Origin: Rikenellaceae bacterium
Lineage (GTDB): Bacteria; Bacteroidota; Bacteroidia; Bacteroidales; UBA932
Assembly: GCA_900769145.1 (NCBI GenBank)
Contig: CAAGFN010000198.1
Span: 1-18,709, forward strand
Length of the DNA stretch: 18,709 nt
Direction of reading: 5' to 3'
A model generated the notes under the pieces. The model saw nothing but the letters and a program-made list of their open reading frames with translations, made no database searches and was not told where the DNA came from. Below, piece by piece: positions 14,980 through 18,709 of this stretch (position 1 is the stretch's first letter; every line of letters begins with the position of its first letter). Made by a program: the position numbers and the translations under genes.

Positions 14980-16821
14980 ATGAAAACAACATTGAGAAAT
15001 ACAATTACGGCGGCAGGACTTCTGCCCCTTGCCGCATTGGTCCTGAAGGCTCAGGACAAGCCTAACTTCGTGTTCTTCATGGCGGAGGACCTGGCGAAGG
15101 AGAGTTTCGCCCTGTACAACGGCCACGCTGCGCAAACTCCTAATCTTGAGAGGCTTGCGGCTCACGGCATCACGTACAACAATGCCTACAGCTGCGCCCC
15201 GGTTAGCTCGGCGGCGAGGTCGTCCCTCATTACCGGCTGCTATGCTCCTTCATTGGGACTATCGTGGCACCGGAAGATTGACCAGGTACATCTGCCGGAG
15301 GGTGTCCATCTCTTCCCGCATTATCTCAGGAAAGCCGGTTATTACACCTCCAACGGTTTCAAGACAGACTACAACTGCGAGATGGAGAAGGGAGCCTGGA
15401 CTGCAATGAAGTCCGACATTGACGGCTGGAGACAGAGGCCGGAAGGAGCGCCTTTCTTCCATTGCTACACCAATAATTCCTGCCACGAGAGCTCTCTGCA
15501 TTTCCCTGAGGCTGACATGGATACGCTCAAGACCTGGCACAATCCGGAGCAGGCTCATCTCTACCCGTGGCATCCTGACACGGAACTCTTCAGGTACACC
15601 TACGCCCGCCATTATGACGCAATCAAGGGCATTGACGATGTTTTGGGCGAGATGGTGGCTGACCTTGAGGCTGACGGCCTCCTTGACGACACCTTCATCT
15701 TCTTTATGGGCGACAACGGAGGCTGCCTCCCTGGAACCAAGTCTTATATGAACGAAATGGGCCTCAATGTCCCTCTGGTAATCTACGTGCCTGACAATTG
15801 GAAGCATCTCGTGCCGATGAAGAACGGCTCCGAATGCGATGCCATGGTATCTTTCCTGGATTTCGCCCCGACCCTGCTTCACCTGGCAGGCCTTGAGATT
15901 CCTTCATATCTTGACGGTAAGCCAATCCTCGGGAAGGATGTCGGGACCACAGACCTGGAATGCATGGACGAAATGTACTGCTACGGCGACCGTTTCGACG
16001 AGATGTACGAGATGACCAGGACCGTCCGCAAGATGGACTTCAAGTATGTCCGCAACTTTATGCCTTGGCAGGCGGAGGGACTGTATTGCAGCTACCGTTA
16101 CAAGCAGGCCGCATTCCGCCAGTGGAGGGAGATGTACAGGAAGGGCGAACTCAATCCGCTCCAGGCTTCGTTCTGGGAGCCGATGGAGCCGGAGGAACTT
16201 TACAATCTGGCCTCCGACCCGTATGAGACAGTCAATCTCGCCAAGGATCCCCGTTATGCCCCGATAATGAAGAAGATGCGTTCCCTTCTCCGGGAGAAGA
16301 TGTTGTCCGAGAGAGACCTGGGTCTTGCGGTGGAGAGCTATTGGGTTCCGTATGTATCTGATATTGAACATTATAAGGATAGCCTTGGCACTAAGTTCGA
16401 GAAATATTTCGACACGGCGGACCTTCAGACCAAGTCCTACTCCGAGGCTGCGAAGAGTCTGAAGAAGGCTCTTGCCGATGATGACCCGGTGGTCCGCTGG
16501 TGGGCCCTTACAGCCTGTTGCGCAATGGGTGAAGATGCCCTGCCGCTCAAGAAGCGTATTGTTGCTATGTTGAACGACGACGCAGTCATCGTAAAGGCCC
16601 AGGCCGCCACATGGCTTGCCCTCTTCTGCGGCCGGAACCCTACGGAGGCATACCGTGAATGCCTCCGGGACTCCGACGGACTGGCCAAAACCCTTCTCAT
16701 TGTCAATGATGCCGCCGCCGTCCACGAGCGTTGCCCTGAGATGAAGATTGACCTCAATGGAACTGACCTGGTTCATGAAGTCGGCTGGACCAAGGACAGG
16801 ATTAAATTTATCAACAGGTGA
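14980..16821 (+). CDS. Sulfatase-family protein with SxAxR active-site variant and helical C-terminus
   Basis: A 613-residue exported protein. The ATG at 14980 is preferred over the in-frame TTG at 14974. The signal peptide is residues 1-24 (MKTTLRNTITAAGLLPLAAL, cleavage near KA-QD). The S1 fold is evident: E36-D37 in FMAEDLAK replacing the usual DD, the signature region SCAPVSSAARSSLITG, GDNGG, and EELYNLASDPYE. The active-site motif reads S76-S-A-A-R80, so the normally conserved Pro of (S/C)xPxR is Ala. Formylglycine formation, and hence activity, is uncertain. Residues ~480-590 are helical pairs (DDDPVVRWWALTACCAM, VIVKAQAATWLALF) resembling HEAT repeats. It is paralogous to the divergent sulfatase at 4078-6042, which keeps SxPxR. 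It is 14 bases after the GH2 gene and 1 base before the next gene. Confidence 0.88.
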   Translation: MKTTLRNTITAAGLLPLAALVLKAQDKPNFVFFMAEDLAKESFALYNGHAAQTPNLERLAAHGITYNNAYSCAPVSSAARSSLITGCYAPSLGLSWHRKIDQVHLPEGVHLFPHYLRKAGYYTSNGFKTDYNCEMEKGAWTAMKSDIDGWRQRPEGAPFFHCYTNNSCHESSLHFPEADMDTLKTWHNPEQAHLYPWHPDTELFRYTYARHYDAIKGIDDVLGEMVADLEADGLLDDTFIFFMGDNGGCLPGTKSYMNEMGLNVPLVIYVPDNWKHLVPMKNGSECDAMVSFLDFAPTLLHLAGLEIPSYLDGKPILGKDVGTTDLECMDEMYCYGDRFDEMYEMTRTVRKMDFKYVRNFMPWQAEGLYCSYRYKQAAFRQWREMYRKGELNPLQASFWEPMEPEELYNLASDPYETVNLAKDPRYAPIMKKMRSLLREKMLSERDLGLAVESYWVPYVSDIEHYKDSLGTKFEKYFDTADLQTKSYSEAAKSLKKALADDDPVVRWWALTACCAMGEDALPLKKRIVAMLNDDAVIVKAQAATWLALFCGRNPTEAYRECLRDSDGLAKTLLIVNDAAAVHERCPEMKIDLNGTDLVHEVGWTKDRIKFINR

Positions 16822-16822
16822 T

Positions 16823-18271
16823 ATGAAGCAGAATTTGATTATTGCGGCCCTTCTCCTTGGGACCTTCGCCTGTGACGGAGCGGGAATCAATCCTCCGACG
16901 CCACAGAAGCCCGGGGACAATGATAACCAGCCTCCGGCAACAGTTACATCCAAGGCCGTTGTATATGTTGGGGAAACTTTCGGCTGCGTGACCCGCAACT
17001 TCTTTTACGACATAAAGGATGGCGGAAAGGTTAGCGAGCAGGATGCCGCAGTCCTGTACGGGGACGAAGGGATGAACGGCATCAGAATTCCGATTTACGG
17101 CAATGTCAAAGACGGCAAGGTGGTCGGGCATCCTTCCGCCGGTGTCGTGGAATCCGCTGACTATCAGAAAGTTCTGTCATCGGTCAATGCGGCTCGCCAG
17201 TATTGTCCCGACCTCATGGTCTTCGCCAGCAAGAAACTCAGCGGCAAGACTTCCTTCGCCGACTGGCTCAAGACCGACGGCGAACTGGACAACGGCAAAT
17301 ACTGCGGAATGATCATTGACTTTCTCAAATATATGAAAGCCAATGATGTAGAGGTGGATGTCCTGGGCATTGACAATGAGACGAATTTCAATGAAGGTGG
17401 TATTGTACCGGCCAAGTATATTGACATAGTCACCGAACTTAAAAGCCGCGTTGTGGCCGAGGGCCTGAAAATGCCGCTGTTCATTGGCCCTGAGCGATAT
17501 AATCCTCAGAAATTCGAAGCAGGAAACTGGTTCTATGACTTCCTGTCCAAGGATGGCGATTGCGGGACGATGGATATCTACGGCACACATTATTATCCTC
17601 GTCATCATTTCTTCTCTATGAACAGGAATCTTCGCAACGAGGTTGAGGCCGCGGCCTCCAAGGGTAAGCCTTTCTGGGCCACCGAGCCGCATTGGGACAA
17701 TGAGGAATTGGCAAAGGCAGACCCGCTGGGACACGCCAGAATGGCAATCTGCGCCCTCTGGGACCAGACGGATCTGGGCTTGGATGCTTTTATGTGGTGG
17801 GGGTATCCGGTAGATGTGACCGACATAAGAAGCGCCCTCATGCACGAGGTCTCCACGGCCATCTACGGTTCCCGCCCTGTCCGTATCGAGGACCACGACG
17901 GCATAGAGACCCTTGGAACCAGGGATTACAGCGGAAAATGGACCGATGCCCGTCAAAAGCCGAACAATGACGAAATCTTCGACAACCGCCTCCACAGCCG
18001 TGCCTTCATCCGTGAAAATGGAGAGGTCAATGTCTTCTTCATCAACGTGAAGTACAAATCCGACCTAGGCTCCTCCTCCGGCAAATCCTACAAGAACTAT
18101 CTGGTCGAACTGGACGGGGCGGAGATTGACGGTGACATAAAGATGCGCCAATGGACGGATGATGGCCCATACACAGGTGAATCGAAAACAATAATGCCTT
18201 CATCTGCAGCCTCTTTCTCCGTGGACTTCCCTGCCAGGTCCATCACCCGGCTGACCTTCCGGGTAAAGTAA
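16823..18271 (+). CDS. Putative glycoside hydrolase lipoprotein, clan GH-A-like (GH30-like)
   Basis: A 482-residue protein starting at the ATG at 16823, one base after the sulfatase stop. MKQNLIIAALLLGTFAC ends in C17, a probable lipidation site, followed by a Pro/Asp/Asn-rich linker (GINPPTPQKPGDNDNQPP), so a lipidated outer-membrane or surface enzyme is likely. The body looks like a TIM-barrel glycosidase: GIRIPIYG (~86-93); acid/base candidate E186 in VLGIDNETNF, with the Asn before Glu expected in clan GH-A; nucleophile candidate E288 in PFWATEPHW, 102 residues later; then FMWWGYP. A C-terminal beta-rich part (~385-482) ends SITRLTFRVK, like the beta-sandwich appended to GH30 enzymes. The family is not firmly recognised. 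As the lipoprotein of the unit it may make the first cuts in the polysaccharide. The lipobox is weak. Confidence 0.72.
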   Translation: MKQNLIIAALLLGTFACDGAGINPPTPQKPGDNDNQPPATVTSKAVVYVGETFGCVTRNFFYDIKDGGKVSEQDAAVLYGDEGMNGIRIPIYGNVKDGKVVGHPSAGVVESADYQKVLSSVNAARQYCPDLMVFASKKLSGKTSFADWLKTDGELDNGKYCGMIIDFLKYMKANDVEVDVLGIDNETNFNEGGIVPAKYIDIVTELKSRVVAEGLKMPLFIGPERYNPQKFEAGNWFYDFLSKDGDCGTMDIYGTHYYPRHHFFSMNRNLRNEVEAAASKGKPFWATEPHWDNEELAKADPLGHARMAICALWDQTDLGLDAFMWWGYPVDVTDIRSALMHEVSTAIYGSRPVRIEDHDGIETLGTRDYSGKWTDARQKPNNDEIFDNRLHSRAFIRENGEVNVFFINVKYKSDLGSSSGKSYKNYLVELDGAEIDGDIKMRQWTDDGPYTGESKTIMPSSAASFSVDFPARSITRLTFRVK

Positions 18272-18526
18272 ACCCATCACCCGGCCGGGCGTTTCATCGA
18301 AGAAACCGTGCAAAGAACCGCCTGGTTTTTCTCTGCTTCCTTAGCCGATTCAGCCTCTGCCAGGGTGTTGCTGATGGTAAGCATCTCCATGATCACACTC
18401 CATATTGCGAAAGAAAGCGAGGATGATACCTCGCTATTCTTTTGTCCACCTGTCTGGGAGGAGGTCCAGCGTGTTCCGAAATGACGACTATCCGGATGGG
18501 AAGGAGGGTATGATACCTGCGAAGTT
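18272..18526. other. Intergenic region between operon end and Rpn-type gene
   Basis: A 255-bp stretch with the terminator at 18416-18443 and no convincing gene. Also visible is a short GC palindrome (CCCGGCCGGG, 18280-18289) soon after the operon stop and an 11-bp palindrome GGTATGATACC (18507-18517). ATGATACCT occurs in both the terminator (18423-18431) and this palindrome (18510-18518). A 37-codon ATG frame on the - strand (18277-18390) is open but unrecognised. Confidence 0.5.
18416..18443 (+). terminator. Hairpin terminator, probably bidirectional
   Basis: AGCGAGG (18416-18422) pairs perfectly with CCTCGCT (18429-18435) around ATGATA. On the + strand ATTCTTTT follows. On the - strand the hairpin is followed by TTCTTTC. 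It lies between the rightward glycan operon and the leftward Rpn-type gene and can serve both. Confidence 0.75.
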
Positions 18527-18709
18527 CTATCGCAAAATCAGTGAACAAGACAACGCCTTTTCCCGCCTGCCTTCCTCTCTACCTTCTTCACGCCCTTCAT
18601 TGTAGCAGATGCTCTTCTCGTATTCGATATCCTGTTCGTTCTTCATATCCTGGTCATAGATTTCTTTCTTTTCCGGAGTGAACGCCGCAATCTCCGTCGC
18701 ATTCAGGAG
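18527..18709 (-). CDS. Rpn-type PD-(D/E)XK nuclease / putative transposase, C-terminal end
   Basis: The - strand frame is open from the window edge to a TAG at 18527-18529, about 60 residues. It contains AAFTPEKKEIYDQDMKNEQD, then NEGREEGREEGRREKAL. The FTPEE-x-x-x-Y element, a helix, and (E)GREEGREEGR repeats are the standard C-terminal tail of the Rpn (recombination-promoting nuclease, PD-(D/E)XK nuclease family transposase) proteins abundant in Bacteroidota. The catalytic domain lies outside the window. The tail ends quickly after REKAL with SCSLILR, whereas family members often continue with a further helix pair, so the 3' end may be truncated or frameshifted. Confidence 0.75.
   Translation of the reverse strand, partial: LLNATEIAAFTPEKKEIYDQDMKNEQDIEYEKSICYNEGREEGREEGRREKALSCSLILR

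Noticed and set aside
16748..16822. 25-codon extension of the lipoprotein glycosidase overlapping the sulfatase end
   Set aside because: It has no signal sequence of its own and is an out-of-frame reading of sulfatase codons. The lipoprotein signal begins at 16823.
18277..18390. 37-codon ATG frame on the - strand in the right intergenic region
   Set aside because: It is open but short and unrecognised, lies after a terminator, and shows no promoter. It is noted in the intergenic entry but not called a gene.
1..18709. CRISPR array, tRNA or rRNA genes, SusC/SusD pair
   Set aside because: No regularly spaced repeats, no tRNA- or rRNA-like stretch, and no SusC/SusD-like frame were found in the window.

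Overview
The window looks like a gut- or rumen-type Bacteroidota (Bacteroidales) chromosome. The evidence is Bacteroidota-type -7 elements (TAnnTTTG) ahead of three genes, no obvious Shine-Dalgarno dependence, a one-piece hybrid two-component regulator (HTCS), serine-type sulfatases with signal peptides, and an IS4-family element with a YREK signature. No genus can be assigned from the sequence alone.

Left part (1-4116), a scarred accessory or defence-type region. The first 1.37 kb is strikingly AT-rich. It holds the C-terminal part of a probable dynamin-like GTPase and the 5' part of a small membrane protein. That small gene is cut by a complete IS4-family element (1367-2813). Directly beyond the IS lies the last ~43 codons of a C5-cytosine DNA methyltransferase. 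One base after its stop starts an apparently intact type II restriction endonuclease with a PD-(D/E)XK core. The IS therefore joins two half-genes and has no visible target-site duplication, which suggests an IS-mediated deletion that removed most of the methyltransferase and left the nuclease. A strong terminator follows the nuclease gene and lies inside the 3' coding end of the convergent sulfatase.

Middle and right part (4078-18271), a more GC-rich sulfated-glycan utilisation locus. A 654-aa sulfatase is transcribed leftward. It faces a 207-bp divergent control region with a TATATTTG element in each direction. Rightward runs a tight five-gene unit with gaps of 6, 13, 14 and 1 nt: HTCS regulator, 469-aa sulfatase, GH2 beta-glycosidase fused to an alpha/beta-hydrolase (esterase-like) domain, 613-aa sulfatase with an altered active-site signature, and a putative GH-A-clan glycoside hydrolase lipoprotein. 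The likely logic is surface or periplasmic cleavage of a sulfated and possibly acylated galactose-containing glycan. The HTCS would sense a breakdown product and activate its own unit and the divergent sulfatase. No SusC/SusD pair is present in the window, so the locus is incomplete or continues elsewhere, and the substrate (mucin, glycosaminoglycan or algal galactan) cannot be fixed from sequence.

Right edge (18272-18709). A bidirectional-looking hairpin terminator ends the operon. The C-terminal end of a leftward Rpn-type PD-(D/E)XK nuclease / putative transposase runs off the window.
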